Shown one piece after another: positions 24,887 to 34,716 of a DNA stretch of 46,098 nucleotides. Made by a program: the position numbers and the translations under genes. Source of the DNA: Candidatus Cryptobacteroides merdavium (lineage in GTDB: Bacteria > Bacteroidota > Bacteroidia > Bacteroidales > UBA932); NCBI GenBank assembly GCA_017694755.1, contig JADIMO010000044.1:1-46098 (forward strand). The letters run 5' to 3'. Below the pieces are notes generated by a model that searched no databases, was not told the DNA's origin, and saw only the letters and a list, made by a program, of their open reading frames with translations. Position 1 is the first letter of the stretch. The number at the start of each line of letters is the position of its first letter.

Positions 24887-26083
24887 ATGATAAAGGTGAT
24901 ACTTAAGAGGGGCAGAGAAGAGTCCCTGAAGCGTTTTCATCCCTGGGTGTTCTCCGGTGCCATCGCACAGGTCCAGGGAGAACCCGCCGAAGGTGACATC
25001 GTCGGCGTTTATGCCTCTGACGGGACTTTCCTCGCATCCGGGCATTACCAGATAGGTTCCATTGCAGTCAGGGTATTGAGCTTCGATTCGGACGTTCTGC
25101 ATCCGGACTTCTGGAAAAACATGATTGCCAGGGCATTGCAGGAACGGGTCGCCCTCGGTCTTCATAAGGCCGGGGCTTCTACGAACTGCTATCGGCTCGT
25201 GCATGGGGAAGGGGACGGCCTTCCCGGCCTGATAATCGACTGGTATGACGGAGTGTGCGTGCTTCAGGCCCATTCTGTCGGCATGTTCAGGGCGCGGCAT
25301 CAGATAACCGAGGCTTTGAAAGCTGTCTATGGCGATTCACTGAAGGCTGTCTATGACAAGAGTTCCGGCACTGCCCCGTTCAAGGCAGGGCTTGACCTCG
25401 TGGACGGATACATATATAAAAAAGACGGGTTTTCTGACGATGACCAGGTCGTGACGGAAAACGGACATAAGTTCATTGTCAACTGGACCGAGGGCCAGAA
25501 GACCGGCTTTTTCCTTGACCAGAGGGAGAACCGCAGCCTTGTGGAGCGCTATGCCTCCGGGCGTAATGTGCTGAATCTCTTCTGCTATACCGGAGGATTT
25601 TCTGTCTATGCACTGGCCGGAGGCGCTGTACATGTGGATTCCGTGGACAGTTCGAGAAGGGCTATGGATCTTGTGGACAGGAATGTGGCTCTGAACGGAT
25701 TTGACCCTTCAATGCACACAGGCTTCTGCTGCGATGCCATTGACATGCTCAAAGGTGTTCCTGAGGGAAAATACAACATGATGATAGTGGACCCTCCGGC
25801 CTTTGCCAAGCATAGGGGTGCCCTTAACAATGCCCTGAGGGCATATCAGAGACTCAATGCCGCAGCCATATCACGTGTCGCATCCGGCGGTCTGGTGTTC
25901 ACTTACAGCTGCTCGCAGGTGGTGGACAGGGAAACTTTCGCCCTCACCGTATTTTCGGCGGCAGCCCGGACCAGACGCAGTGTACGCATCCTCGACCGCC
26001 TGAACCAGCCTGCCGACCATCCCGTCAACATCTATCACCCGGAAGGGGAATACCTCAAAGGACTTCTCCTTTATGTGGAATGA
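24887..26083 (+). CDS. rlmI: RlmI-like class I SAM-dependent rRNA methyltransferase
   Basis: 398 residues. The N-terminal PUA-type domain (LKRGREESLKRFHPWVFSGA) is followed by the RlmI central part (GEGDGLPGLIIDWYDG, GQKTGFFLDQRENRSLV) and the SAM-binding core (RNVLNLFCYTGGFSVYALAG), then the catalytic-region motif IVDPPAFAKHR. The family makes m5C in 23S rRNA (C1962 in E. coli). A dispersed 27-bp repeat begins directly after the stop codon. The exact target site here is inferred by homology. Confidence 0.9.
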   Translation: MIKVILKRGREESLKRFHPWVFSGAIAQVQGEPAEGDIVGVYASDGTFLASGHYQIGSIAVRVLSFDSDVLHPDFWKNMIARALQERVALGLHKAGASTNCYRLVHGEGDGLPGLIIDWYDGVCVLQAHSVGMFRARHQITEALKAVYGDSLKAVYDKSSGTAPFKAGLDLVDGYIYKKDGFSDDDQVVTENGHKFIVNWTEGQKTGFFLDQRENRSLVERYASGRNVLNLFCYTGGFSVYALAGGAVHVDSVDSSRRAMDLVDRNVALNGFDPSMHTGFCCDAIDMLKGVPEGKYNMMIVDPPAFAKHRGALNNALRAYQRLNAAAISRVASGGLVFTYSCSQVVDRETFALTVFSAAARTRRSVRILDRLNQPADHPVNIYHPEGEYLKGLLLYVE

Positions 26084-26110
26084 TCCATTCCGGGCATAGT
26101 CGAGGAATCT
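26084..26110 (+). repeat. Short dispersed repeat, copy B
   Basis: 27 bp starting at the base after the rlmI-like stop codon. It shares AGTCGAGGAATCT with copy A and differs at five other positions or so. Confidence 0.6.
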
Positions 26111-26200
26111 CTCTCCACTTCGGACTTCGTCCTCCGGTCTGAACGGCACAAAGTGATATTTATTTGCGGATAATCATAAATTTTATCTGAAAATATTTTT

Positions 26201-26217
26201 TTGGCACGGATGTTGCT
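26201..26217 (+). promoter_or_regulatory. Sigma-54-type (-24/-12) promoter, no assigned gene
   Basis: TTGGCACGGATGTTGCT has GG (26203-26204) and GC (26215-26216) exactly ten bases apart and matches the consensus TGGCACG-N4-TTGCW. A transcript would start near 26228 and run toward tRNA-Cys. Only tiny ORFs follow (8 codons at 26243-26269; 27 codons at 26278-26361). Confidence 0.55.
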
Positions 26218-26298
26218 ATTATTTCTGTCGTGTTTTGAAATAATGGTATCGGCCGAAAGGAGAGATTGAGGCAGGAGATGGAAAAATTCAAAAAAAGT

Positions 26299-26329
26299 TT
26301 TGGATTTAAAGAAAAAATGTCTATCTTTG
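26299..26329 (+). promoter_or_regulatory. Promoter of tRNA-Cys
   Basis: TTTG (26299-26302), 19 bp, TATCTTTG (26322-26329): an exact match to the Bacteroidetes housekeeping pattern, 37 bp before the mature tRNA end. Confidence 0.8.
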
Positions 26330-26366
26330 CAGTCCGCTTGAGCGAAGCGATTGAAAATTGACATAA

Positions 26367-26437
26367 GGTGCTATGGCCGAGTGGTTAGGCAATGGTCTGC
26401 AAAACCATGCACAGCAGTTCGATTCTGCTTGGCACCT
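26367..26437 (+). tRNA. tRNA-Cys(GCA)
   Basis: The acceptor stem GGTGCTA / TGGCACC pairs fully (with one T-G), the discriminator is T as expected for cysteine, the anticodon stem ATGGT / ACCAT holds loop CTGCAAA with anticodon GCA at 26399-26401, and the T-arm AGCAG TTCGATT CTGCT is intact. CCA is not encoded. Confidence 0.96.
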
Positions 26438-26484
26438 CGACTTATTGGTTATTAGTTTTAGTGTTATTAATTATGTGGTTAGTA

Positions 26485-26523
26485 TGAGGGGTCCCCACGT
26501 GAGTGGCGACAACCTCTTTTTTT
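26485..26523 (+). terminator. Probable terminator after tRNA-Cys
   Basis: Outer stem GAGG / CCTC and inner stem CCAC / GTGG with GTGA loop, separated by an internal loop, followed by seven or more T. Confidence 0.55.
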
Positions 26524-26662
26524 ATGTCTACCCATCTCATGCAATGAGGTAATGGTGCACGAAATATTTGGTGAAGGACTGTATTCGTGGTCCGGCAGAG
26601 GATGCGTTTCCCCTGAAGAATATGTACCATCTGATGTAGTTCCTGTGGTGCTCGAGAGAGAG

Positions 26663-27244
26663 TCACCTGCAGAATCGTTGCAGTTCTTCGTAGACACGAT
26701 GGACGGGGAGGCCCATGATGGTGTAGAATGAGCCTTCGATGGAAGTGATGCCGATGTAGCCGATCCATTCTTGGATACCGTAGGCGCCGGCCTTGTCATA
26801 TGGGCGGTATTTCTCTATGTAATAGTATATTTCCTCATCGCTGAGAGGCTTGAAATGCACGGTGGCGGTGTCACTGAATGTGATTTCACGGTTCAGGTCA
26901 CGGATGGTCACGGCGGTGATGACCTCGTGGCTTTTTCCGGAAAGGCGATTCAGCATTCGAGCAGCTTCCTCCCGGCTGTGCGGTTTGCCCATGACTTCAT
27001 CTTCGCACAGGACAAGAGTGTCGGAGGTAATCAGGATCTCGTTTTCGGTGAGAGGTCTGTGAAAGCCGTGGGACTTGCCCTGCGATAGCAGCTCCGGGAT
27101 TTTCCTGTGGGGAGTGTCGAGGCTGTACTCTTCCTTGAAGTCATTGCCTGTATCGACTTCAAAATCAATGTCAAGACCTTGCAGAAGCTCCCGCCTTCTC
27201 GGGGAGCCGCTGCCGAGTATTATTTTCCTGTCCGAAAATTTCAT
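26663..27244 (-). CDS. maf: Maf-family nucleoside triphosphate pyrophosphatase
   Basis: 193 residues, the usual length. Motifs: ILGSGSPRRRELLQGL at the N-terminus, ITSDTLVLCEDEVMGKP, and the later KAGAYGIQEWIG with the GLPVHRVYEELQRF end. The family hydrolyses non-canonical or pyrimidine nucleoside triphosphates (dTTP/UTP type) in the cytosol. It is the last gene of a minus-strand unit DUF3467 gene - kdsC - maf, starting 49 bp after kdsC. It converges with the tRNA-Cys transcript. Confidence 0.92.
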   Translation of the reverse strand: MKFSDRKIILGSGSPRRRELLQGLDIDFEVDTGNDFKEEYSLDTPHRKIPELLSQGKSHGFHRPLTENEILITSDTLVLCEDEVMGKPHSREEAARMLNRLSGKSHEVITAVTIRDLNREITFSDTATVHFKPLSDEEIYYYIEKYRPYDKAGAYGIQEWIGYIGITSIEGSFYTIMGLPVHRVYEELQRFCR

Positions 27245-27293
27245 TATCTGCTATGTCTGTGTTCCGGCTGTTGCTGCCGATGTTTATGTCAAG

Positions 27294-27899
27294 TCAGAAT
27301 TTCCGTTTGTATTCCTTCACATCCAGCTGCCATGTTCCCTGCAGCTTCATGACCATTTCGATGATGAAGCGGGCGAAACCGTGTCCGCCTGCATGCGTGG
27401 AAACATAATCGGCTATTTCCCTGACTTCCGGGACAGCGTCGGCCGGACATGCTCCGCAGCCGCAGGCCTGCATTACAGGTGCATCAGGCAGGTCATCTCC
27501 GCAGTATAGAACTTCATCAGGCTGCAGACAGTGGCGGCTGCAGAAGTCGCTGAAGTCATCCATCTTGTCCCGCGACCCGAGATAGACATCTTCTGGCTTT
27601 ACTCCGCATGTCTGGAATCTCTTCCGGATGCTTTCCGAGCGGCCGCCGGTGATGATGCCCAGATGGTAGCCGTGCATCGAGGCCATCCTGAGCCCGAACC
27701 CGTCCTTGGAGTCGAATGTGCGGTAAAGCTCTCCGGAAAGGTCAGCGAATATGCCTCCGTCCGTCAGCACCCCGTCCACATCAAAAGCAAAGGCCCTGAT
27801 TCTTTTCAGCGCCTTTTCAAGATTGTTGCCGGCGGACAGGCCGTTTTCCTGGCCCGTCACCGGATATGTCTGATCTGTCTGGCTTTGCATAGGCTGCAT
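27294..27899 (-). CDS. kdsC: KDO-8-phosphate phosphatase-type HAD hydrolase
   Basis: 201 residues. HAD motif I is FAFDVDGVLTDGG, motif II GIITGGRS, and motif IV YCGDDLPDAPVM, arranged as in the capless KdsC subfamily. Reaction: 3-deoxy-manno-octulosonate 8-phosphate to KDO, for lipopolysaccharide core. An N-terminal extension of about 30 polar residues precedes the domain; a shorter start at the second Met is possible. The start is one base after the DUF3467 gene stop (TGACATG), so translation is probably coupled. maf follows. Confidence 0.88.
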   Translation of the reverse strand: MQPMQSQTDQTYPVTGQENGLSAGNNLEKALKRIRAFAFDVDGVLTDGGIFADLSGELYRTFDSKDGFGLRMASMHGYHLGIITGGRSESIRKRFQTCGVKPEDVYLGSRDKMDDFSDFCSRHCLQPDEVLYCGDDLPDAPVMQACGCGACPADAVPEVREIADYVSTHAGGHGFARFIIEMVMKLQGTWQLDVKEYKRKF

Positions 27900-27900
27900 G

Positions 27901-28221
27901 TCAAGATTTGGCTCCTGTGCCTCCCATGTTGCCGAATCCGCCCATCGGGAATGTTGCCTTCGGCTCTCCGAGGCTTATCGGACCGTTCTGGCTTTCGTAT
28001 TTGCTGATGTTGTCCTGGAGGGCGAGATAGAGCCTCTTGGCATGTTCCGGGGACATGATGATCCTGTTGGTGACCTCAGGCTTAGGAAGGCCAGGGAGCA
28101 TTGACGCAAAGTCGATTATGAACTCGCTGTGGGAGTGGGTGATGATTGCGAGGTTGGAATATGTGCCCTTTGCGGTTTCCGGTTTGAGCTCAAGGCTCAG
28201 CTTCTTTTCGTTGTTATCCAT
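27901..28221 (-). CDS. DUF3467 family protein
   Basis: 106 residues from ATG 28221 (MDNNEKKLSLELKPETAKGT). The frame opens further upstream at 28263 but the shorter start fits the family. YSNLAIITHSHSEFIIDFA and NRIIMSPEHAKRLYLALQDN are the family's conserved parts, and the tail is Gly-rich (FPMGGFGNMGGTGAKS). Function unknown. It is the first gene of the unit with kdsC and maf and is divergent from valS. Confidence 0.87.
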   Translation of the reverse strand: MDNNEKKLSLELKPETAKGTYSNLAIITHSHSEFIIDFASMLPGLPKPEVTNRIIMSPEHAKRLYLALQDNISKYESQNGPISLGEPKATFPMGGFGNMGGTGAKS

Positions 28222-28358
28222 GATTCTTATGCTTTTTCTGTTCAAGAATGCGTCTTGTCGCATTCAACCTTGCAAGATACGAAATATATTCATATTGTCA
28301 AAATGTGAATTTCTTCAAGGATGACGGCAGCCGGTGTCGGAAATAGCGAAAAAATCTG

Positions 28359-28366
28359 TACATTTG
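28359..28366 (+). promoter_or_regulatory. -7 element of valS
   Basis: TACATTTG, about 104 bp before ATG 28470. The leader holds no clear T-box or other riboswitch that I can recognise. Confidence 0.5.
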
Positions 28367-28469
28367 CACGATATTGCGCGGCGGAATGCGTGATGCCGTG
28401 CATTTTTCATGTGAATTTATGGGAATAATGCCGCGCTTTGCGGCAGTTTATCATTGTTTTTGAATATTT

Positions 28470-31115
28470 ATGGAACTTCCTGCTAAGTACAATCCTGCCG
28501 AGACGGAGGACAAGTGGTATGCCTGGTGGCTGAAAAACAAGTTTTTTCATTCGGAACCTGATGAGAGAGAGCCTTATACGATAGTGATCCCGCCGCCAAA
28601 CGTGACGGGCATCCTGCACATGGGGCATGTGCTGAACAATACCCTGAATGATGTGCTGGTCAGGAAGGCGAGGATGGACGGGAAGAATGCCTGCTGGGTG
28701 CCCGGCACTGACCACGCTTCCATCGCGACGGAAAGCAAGGTGGTCGCCAAGCTTAAGGCCGAGGGCATAAACAAGGAGGATCTGACCCGTGAGGAGTTCC
28801 TAAAATATGCCTGGGAATGGAAAGAGAAGCATGGCGGCATCATCCTGAACCAGCTACGCAAGCTCGGGGCCTCATGTGACTGGGACAGGACCAAGTTCAC
28901 AATGGACCCGGATCTCAGCGAGGCCGTGATAAACACATTCGTGTATTTCTATAAGAAAGGATATATCTACCGTGGCATCAGGATGGTCAACTGGGACCCG
29001 GTGGGGCATACTGCCGTCAGTGACGAGGAGGTGATCCACAGGGACACGGTCAGCAAATTCTACCATCTGAGATATTTCATCTCGGACGGGAAAGGCAATC
29101 CTACGGACAAATATATCATAATAGCGACCACAAGGCCCGAAACAATCATGGCCGATGCCGCAGTCTGCATCAATCCTGAAGACGAAAGGTATCACTGGCT
29201 GAAGGGCAAGAAAGTTCTCATTCCGCTGATTGACAAGGAGATACCTATCATAGAGGATTCTTATGTGGAGATGGGATTCGGCACCGGCTGCCTGAAAGTA
29301 ACACCGGCCCATGATGTGAATGACTATGAGATAGGCCTCAGGCACAACCTTCCTGTGATTGACATAATTGACGACCACGGCCGTCTGAATGAAAAGGCTC
29401 AGATACTTGTGGGAGAGGACCGTTTCGAGGCGAGGAAGAAGATAGAGAAGATGTTGGAGGAGGCCGGGAATCTTGAAAAGACGGAGGACTATACTTCGCC
29501 TGTCGGGTATTCGGAAAGGACGAATGCAGTCATAGAGCCGAGGCTTTCGATGCAGTGGTTCCTGAAGATGGATGCCCTTGCAAAGGATGCCCTGGAGTCC
29601 GTGGAGAGCGGCAAGGTGAAGCTCATACCTGACAAATACAGGAACACATACAGGCACTGGATGGAGAATGTGCGAGACTGGTGCATCTCCCGCCAGCTGT
29701 GGTGGGGTCAGAGGATTCCTGCCTATTATCTTCCTGACGGAAAATATGTTGTGGCCACTTCACCTGAAGAAGCGCTTGAGGAGGCGAGGAAGCTCGATCC
29801 GGCAGTCACGGCAGACAGCCTAAGACAGGACGATGATGTGCTTGACACATGGTTCTCGTCATGGCTCTGGCCGATTTCGGTGTTCGACACGCACAAGGCC
29901 GGCCATCCGGAGGCAGAACCGGACAGGGATCTTGCATACTATTATCCTACCAACGACCTTGTGACAGGGCCGGACATCCTCTTTTTCTGGGTGGCAAGGA
30001 TGATAATGGCCGGGAACGAGTTCATGAACGACGTGCCGTTCCATAATGTATATCTTACGGGCATCGTGAGGGACAAGCTGGGCAGGAAGATGTCCAAGAC
30101 CCTCGGAAACTCACCGGACCCGCTTGAGCTCATAGCCAAGTACGGGGCCGACGGGGTGCGCCTGGGAATGCTCTTGTGCACATCGGCAGGAAACGACATT
30201 CTCTTTGACGAGTCGCAGGTGGAGCAGGGAAGGAATTTCTGCAACAAGATATGGAACGCATACAGGCTTGTCCGCGGATGGACCGTTGACGGGGCCGCAA
30301 AGCAGCCTGAGGCTGCGGCGGTGGCTGTGAAGTGGTTCAGGAACAAGCTCGATTCGGTGCTTGCCACAGTCGAGGATCACTATTCCAAATTCAGGATTTC
30401 AGATGCCCTGATGTGCATATACAAGCTGTTCTGGGATGACTTCTGCTCATGGTATCTGGAGCTTGTGAAGCCGGCCTACGGGGCAGGAATCGATGCGGAG
30501 AGCTATAAGGCTACCGTCGGGTTTTTCGATTCCCTTCTGAAGATGATACATCCATTCATGCCATTCATCACAGAGGAGCTCTGGCAGAACATGGAGCCGA
30601 GAAAGGAAGGGGAGACCATCATGCTCCAGAGGATGCCTGTTGCCGGAGATTTCGATGAAAAGTTCATTTCAGAGTTTGAGCTTGCCTGTGAGGCAGTGGT
30701 TTCAATCCGCAGCATCAGACAGCAGAAGGGACTTTCACCTAAAGATGCACTTGAGCTGAAGTTCAAGGGGGATTTCCCGCATGAGGTTCTGCCTGTAGTG
30801 ACGAAGCTTGCCAACATATCATCCGTGGAGAAGGCCGAGTCCTTCGGAGACACGGCGGGAGTTTCATTCATGGTCAGGACCATAGAAATGTTCGTGCCGC
30901 TAACCGGGCTTGTGGATACGGCTGAGGAGCTTGCAAAGCTGGAGGCAGCCCTGGACTATCAGGAAAAGTTCCTTGCAACTGTGCGCAAGAAACTCTCCAA
31001 TGAAAGGTTCGTGGCCAATGCACCTGAGCAGGTGGTGGCAGTGGAACGCAAGAAGGAGGCTGATTCGCTCTCCAAGATAGAAAGTCTGAAGGCTGCAATC
31101 AAGGCATTGAAATAG
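28470..31115 (+). CDS. valS: Valyl-tRNA synthetase
   Basis: 881 residues. The HIGH motif is HMGH (50-53) in [16 protein letters not shown], with [12 protein letters not shown] at about residues 540-551. The editing domain ([15 protein letters not shown]), anticodon-binding domain and C-terminal coiled coil ([20 protein letters not shown]) are all present, and length is typical. It charges tRNA-Val in the cytosol. It has its own promoter, 250 bp from the divergent DUF3467 gene. Confidence 0.97.
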   Translation: MELPAKYNPAETEDKWYAWWLKNKFFHSEPDEREPYTIVIPPPNVTGILHMGHVLNNTLNDVLVRKARMDGKNACWVPGTDHASIATESKVVAKLKAEGINKEDLTREEFLKYAWEWKEKHGGIILNQLRKLGASCDWDRTKFTMDPDLSEAVINTFVYFYKKGYIYRGIRMVNWDPVGHTAVSDEEVIHRDTVSKFYHLRYFISDGKGNPTDKYIIIATTRPETIMADAAVCINPEDERYHWLKGKKVLIPLIDKEIPIIEDSYVEMGFGTGCLKVTPAHDVNDYEIGLRHNLPVIDIIDDHGRLNEKAQILVGEDRFEARKKIEKMLEEAGNLEKTEDYTSPVGYSERTNAVIEPRLSMQWFLKMDALAKDALESVESGKVKLIPDKYRNTYRHWMENVRDWCISRQLWWGQRIPAYYLPDGKYVVATSPEEALEEARKLDPAVTADSLRQDDDVLDTWFSSWLWPISVFDTHKAGHPEAEPDRDLAYYYPTNDLVTGPDILFFWVARMIMAGNEFMNDVPFHNVYLTGIVRDKLGRKMSKTLGNSPDPLELIAKYGADGVRLGMLLCTSAGNDILFDESQVEQGRNFCNKIWNAYRLVRGWTVDGAAKQPEAAAVAVKWFRNKLDSVLATVEDHYSKFRISDALMCIYKLFWDDFCSWYLELVKPAYGAGIDAESYKATVGFFDSLLKMIHPFMPFITEELWQNMEPRKEGETIMLQRMPVAGDFDEKFISEFELACEAVVSIRSIRQQKGLSPKDALELKFKGDFPHEVLPVVTKLANISSVEKAESFGDTAGVSFMVRTIEMFVPLTGLVDTAEELAKLEAALDYQEKFLATVRKKLSNERFVANAPEQVVAVERKKEADSLSKIESLKAAIKALK

Positions 31116-31200
31116 CTGCCCGAACAATGTCAATTCAGTGATTGTGCTGTGGAGACGGGAAATGGATTTGCATGAAGTATTTCTTTAGATAAGTGTCAGT

Positions 31201-31608
31201 ATGATGAGGTCTGAACTTGAACTGGATGTCAGGTACTATGAGACTGACCAGATGGGCATAGTCCATCATTCGAATTATGTGAGATATTTCGAATGCGGAC
31301 GGTCGGACATGATGCAGAAGGCCGGTCTGCCGATAGAGGTGATCGAGGCGGCAGGAGTGATGCTTCCGGTCGTGTCGGTGGAGTGTCACTACAAGACACC
31401 GGCGAAGATGGGGGACAGGGTGAGAATCGTGTCTATGATCGAGAAGGTGCCGATGGCAAAGCTTGTGGTGAACAGCGAGATATACAATCAGGACAATGTG
31501 CTGTTGTGTACGGGAACGGTTGTCCTGGGCTTCATTGACTCGGTGACAAGGCATCCTGTCAGATGTCCGGAATCCCTGGCTTCAGTGATAGAGAAGAACA
31601 TGGAGTGA
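31201..31608 (+). CDS. Acyl-CoA thioesterase, YbgC/4HBT family
   Basis: 135 residues. The hotdog-fold signature VRYYETDQMGIVHHSNYVRYFE contains the catalytic aspartate region of 4-hydroxybenzoyl-CoA/YbgC thioesterases. It hydrolyses acyl-CoA or acyl-ACP; the substrate is unknown. The start may be the second Met of MMRSELELD. It is 85 bp after valS on the same strand and 116 bp before tatA. Confidence 0.88.
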   Translation: MMRSELELDVRYYETDQMGIVHHSNYVRYFECGRSDMMQKAGLPIEVIEAAGVMLPVVSVECHYKTPAKMGDRVRIVSMIEKVPMAKLVVNSEIYNQDNVLLCTGTVVLGFIDSVTRHPVRCPESLASVIEKNME

Positions 31609-31724
31609 CATACGGTCCCTTGACTGCGCCGGAATGGCAGGTTGGGGACATTTGGTGCATAATCATTTATTTTTATTATATTTATCAATTATTACCGGTT
31701 GATAACCATTAAAAGGCTGGAATT

Positions 31725-31967
31725 ATGTCTGGACTCATGATATTGCCCCTTATCGGGGGCATCGGCTGGGGCGAGATAGTGATTATCGCCCTCATCATAC
31801 TTCTTTTTGTCGGCGGAAGGAAGATTCCGGAGCTTATGAAAGGGCTCGGAAAGGGAATCAAGAGCTTCAAGGAGGGAATCAATGAGGGGGACGGCGGGCC
31901 GGTCAAGCCCGATGAACAGAAGCAGCTGAAGGAGTCTTCCGGACAGAGGAATACTGAGGCGAAATGA
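31725..31967 (+). CDS. tatA: Twin-arginine translocase subunit TatA/TatE
   Basis: 80 residues. A short periplasmic end, one membrane helix (GEIVIIALIILLFVGG), then the conserved RKIPELMKGLGKGIKSFKEG amphipathic helix and a charged tail. TatA oligomers form the pore for folded proteins. No tatC is in the window. Its TGA overlaps the ATG of the ABC-F gene by four bases (ATGA), so the two are translationally coupled. Confidence 0.92.
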   Translation: MSGLMILPLIGGIGWGEIVIIALIILLFVGGRKIPELMKGLGKGIKSFKEGINEGDGGPVKPDEQKQLKESSGQRNTEAK

Positions 31968-33901
31968 TTTCGATCAACAATCTGACTGTCGCCTACGGGG
32001 GATTTACCCTGCTGAACGACATCAATTTCCATATAAGCGAGAATGACAAGATCGGTCTTGTGGGAAAGAACGGGGCAGGCAAATCCACCATTCTCAAGCT
32101 GATCTGCGGGCTGCAGCATCCGACTTCCGGCAAGATAGCCGTCCCTCCGGGGCTGAAGATCGGCTACCTTCCGCAGATAATGGAGCATCACAAGGGCAAG
32201 AGCGTCATAGATGAGACGATGACGGCCTTTGCGGACATGCTTTCCCTTGAAAGCGAGCTGGAAAAGGTAACAACGGAACTTGCGTCCAGAGAGGATTATG
32301 AATCCAAGGAGTATCAGGATCTCATCATCAGGATGAATGAGATAAATGATGCCCTTGCATACAATCAGGCGGAGTCGCCGAGGGTGCAGGCTGAGAAGAC
32401 CCTGCTCGGGCTCGGCTTCAAGTATGAGGAACTGGACAGGGCGACGGAGACTTTCAGCCAGGGCTGGAACATGCGTATCGAACTGGCAAAGATACTCCTT
32501 TCCAAGCCGGATGTCCTGCTTCTGGACGAGCCTACCAACCATCTCGACATAGAGTCAATAGAATGGTTTGAAGGCTATCTGAAGGAGTACAGGGGCTCTC
32601 TGGTGCTGATTTCACATGACAGGAAATTCCTGGACAATGTGACCAACAGGACTGTGGAGATAATGCTCGGGCGTATCCATGACTATAAGGTGCCTTACAG
32701 CAAATACCTTGAGCTGCGCAGGGAAAGGATAGCCCAGCAGCAGGCCGCGTATGAGAATCAGCAGAGGATGATAGAGAAGACGGAGGAGTTCATCGAGCGC
32801 TTCCGGTACAAGCCGACCAAGTCCAACCAGGTCCAGTCCCGCATCAAGCAGTTGGAGAAACTGGAGAGGATTGAGGTGGACATGGAGGACAAGTCTGCAC
32901 TTGCAGTCAAATTCCCTCCGGCACCGCGTTCCGGGGAGGTGGTGTTCAAGGCTTCCGACCTTACTGTGGGCTATGGCCCGAAGGTGGTGTTCTCCCACGC
33001 CGGAATTGAAGTCAGGAGAGGGGAGAAGGTGGCCCTTGTGGGAAGGAACGGGGAAGGAAAGACCACCCTGATGAGGGTGATAATGGGGGAGCTTGAACCT
33101 ATGTCCGGAACCGCCGCCACAGGATATAATGTGAACATAGGGTACTATGCCCAGAACCAGGAGGACATCCTGGACAAGAATGACACGGTATACGGCACTC
33201 TTGACAGGATTGCCGTAGGAGATATCCGCACAAAGCTCAGGGACATCCTTGCGGCCTTCCTTTTCAAGGGGGAAGACATAGACAAGAAGGTGGCCGTGCT
33301 GAGCGGAGGGGAGAGGGCGAGGCTGGCGATGGCAAAGCTGATATTGAAACCCTACAACCTCCTTGCGCTCGACGAGCCGACCAACCACATGGACATCAGG
33401 TCCAAGGACATACTGAAGCAGGCTCTGAAGGCCTACGACGGGACGCTGATAATAGTTTCCCACGACAGGGACTTCCTTGACGGGCTGGTGGACAAGCTGT
33501 ATGAGTTCAGGGACGGAAAGGTGAAGGAGCATCTCGGAACCATTTCCGAGTTCCTTGAAAAGAGGAAGATAGAAAGCCTGAACGAGCTGGAAAGGCATTA
33601 CAAGGCACAGGAGCAGAAGCCGGCGGAAATTGTGGAGAAGAAGATGGCCTCGCAGCAGGAGTATCAGGCGAAGAAATTCGTCTCCAAGGAGGAGAGACGC
33701 CTGAGGAACAGGGTCGCCTTTCTCGAAAAGGCCATAGCCGAGATTGAGGAGAAGATGAAGGGCATTGAGGAAAAGCTGGCCGCTCCCGGACCGGAGGATG
33801 ATGTGATGGAGCTGACAAGGGAATATCTTGAACTGAAGCGGGATCTTGATGCAAAGACAGAGGAGTGGATGACAGTGGGCAGCACTCTGGAAGGCCAGTG
33901 A
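31964..33901 (+). CDS. ABC-F family ATPase (Uup/EttA-like)
   Basis: 645 residues. Two ATP-binding cassettes without membrane helices: Walker A GKNGAGKST (34-42) and GRNGEGKTT, with LLLDEPTNHLDIESIEWFEG and LALDEPTNHMDIRSKDILKQ, a linker (RYKPTKSNQVQSRIKQLEKL), and a C-terminal coiled coil (LEKAIAEIEEKMKGIEEKLA). Family members bind the ribosomal E site and adjust translation; a few give antibiotic resistance. It overlaps tatA by 4 bp and is followed closely by the rlmB-like gene. Confidence 0.93.
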   Translation: MISINNLTVAYGGFTLLNDINFHISENDKIGLVGKNGAGKSTILKLICGLQHPTSGKIAVPPGLKIGYLPQIMEHHKGKSVIDETMTAFADMLSLESELEKVTTELASREDYESKEYQDLIIRMNEINDALAYNQAESPRVQAEKTLLGLGFKYEELDRATETFSQGWNMRIELAKILLSKPDVLLLDEPTNHLDIESIEWFEGYLKEYRGSLVLISHDRKFLDNVTNRTVEIMLGRIHDYKVPYSKYLELRRERIAQQQAAYENQQRMIEKTEEFIERFRYKPTKSNQVQSRIKQLEKLERIEVDMEDKSALAVKFPPAPRSGEVVFKASDLTVGYGPKVVFSHAGIEVRRGEKVALVGRNGEGKTTLMRVIMGELEPMSGTAATGYNVNIGYYAQNQEDILDKNDTVYGTLDRIAVGDIRTKLRDILAAFLFKGEDIDKKVAVLSGGERARLAMAKLILKPYNLLALDEPTNHMDIRSKDILKQALKAYDGTLIIVSHDRDFLDGLVDKLYEFRDGKVKEHLGTISEFLEKRKIESLNELERHYKAQEQKPAEIVEKKMASQQEYQAKKFVSKEERRLRNRVAFLEKAIAEIEEKMKGIEEKLAAPGPEDDVMELTREYLELKRDLDAKTEEWMTVGSTLEGQ

Positions 33902-33922
33902 AACTTGAATAAAAGAAAGATT

Positions 33923-34684
33923 ATGGAAGAGGAAAAAGGAAAACAATATCTTTATGGGGTGCATCCTGTGCTGGAGGCCGTGAAGGCCGGGAGAAATGTG
34001 GAAAAGGTGTTCCTGAAGCAGGGGCTTGAAGGTCCGCAGCTCAAGGAGATTCTGGATGCCCTTTCCGAAAAGGGGATTCCGTACCAGTTCGTACCTGCGG
34101 AGAAGCTGAACAGGCTTGCCAAGGGGGCGCATCAGGGTGTGGTGGCATCCATCGCCCAGCTGGAGCCTGTTTCTCTTGAAGAGCTTGTGAACAATGCACT
34201 TGCACAGCAGGATTCCCCGATGTTCATCATTCTTGACGGTGTGAGCGATGTGCGGAACCTCGGTGCGATAGCCAGGACACTTGAATGTGCAGGGGGCAGC
34301 GGGGTCATTCTTCCGGCAAAGGGCGGTGCCGCCCTGAATGCCGATGCCGTGAAGACTTCAGCAGGAGCCTTGATGAGGCTTGACGTATGCAGGGTGCCTA
34401 ATCTTCGCTATGCAGCCTATTATCTGAAACAGAACGGATTCCGGCTTGTGGCTGCGACCGAGAAGGTTGACAGGCTGATATATGATGCCGACATGACCGG
34501 TCCGGTGGCAATTGTGATGGGCTCCGAAGGCAAAGGCATTTCCAGGACAATGCTTGAACTCAGCGACGACAGGGTGGCAATACCGATGGCAGGGGAGATT
34601 TCCTCTCTGAATGTATCTTCTGCGGCATCCGTGATGCTGTTCGAGGCTGTACGCCAGAGACGCTTTGCCCGGGTCGGGGAATGA
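33923..34684 (+). CDS. rlmB: SpoU/TrmH-family 23S rRNA 2'-O-ribose methyltransferase (RlmB-like)
   Basis: 253 residues from ATG 33923; a TTG 18 bases upstream is less likely. The substrate-binding N-terminus (YLYGVHPVLEAVKAGRNVEK) and knotted SPOUT domain (LDGVSDVRNLGAIARTLECA, VMGSEGKGISR, IPMAGEISSLNVSSAASVML) match RlmB, which methylates the ribose of G2251 in E. coli. It begins 21 bp after the ABC-F stop, fitting a ribosome-related operon. Confidence 0.9.
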   Translation: MEEEKGKQYLYGVHPVLEAVKAGRNVEKVFLKQGLEGPQLKEILDALSEKGIPYQFVPAEKLNRLAKGAHQGVVASIAQLEPVSLEELVNNALAQQDSPMFIILDGVSDVRNLGAIARTLECAGGSGVILPAKGGAALNADAVKTSAGALMRLDVCRVPNLRYAAYYLKQNGFRLVAATEKVDRLIYDADMTGPVAIVMGSEGKGISRTMLELSDDRVAIPMAGEISSLNVSSAASVMLFEAVRQRRFARVGE

Positions 34685-34716
34685 TTTCATGGAACGATAA
34701 AACTGTTTTGGACATT

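Noticed and set aside
32612..34132. 506-codon open frame antisense to the ABC-F and rlmB-like genes
   Set aside because: It crosses two clear genes and reads Leu/His-rich noise, a shadow of synonymous codon preference.
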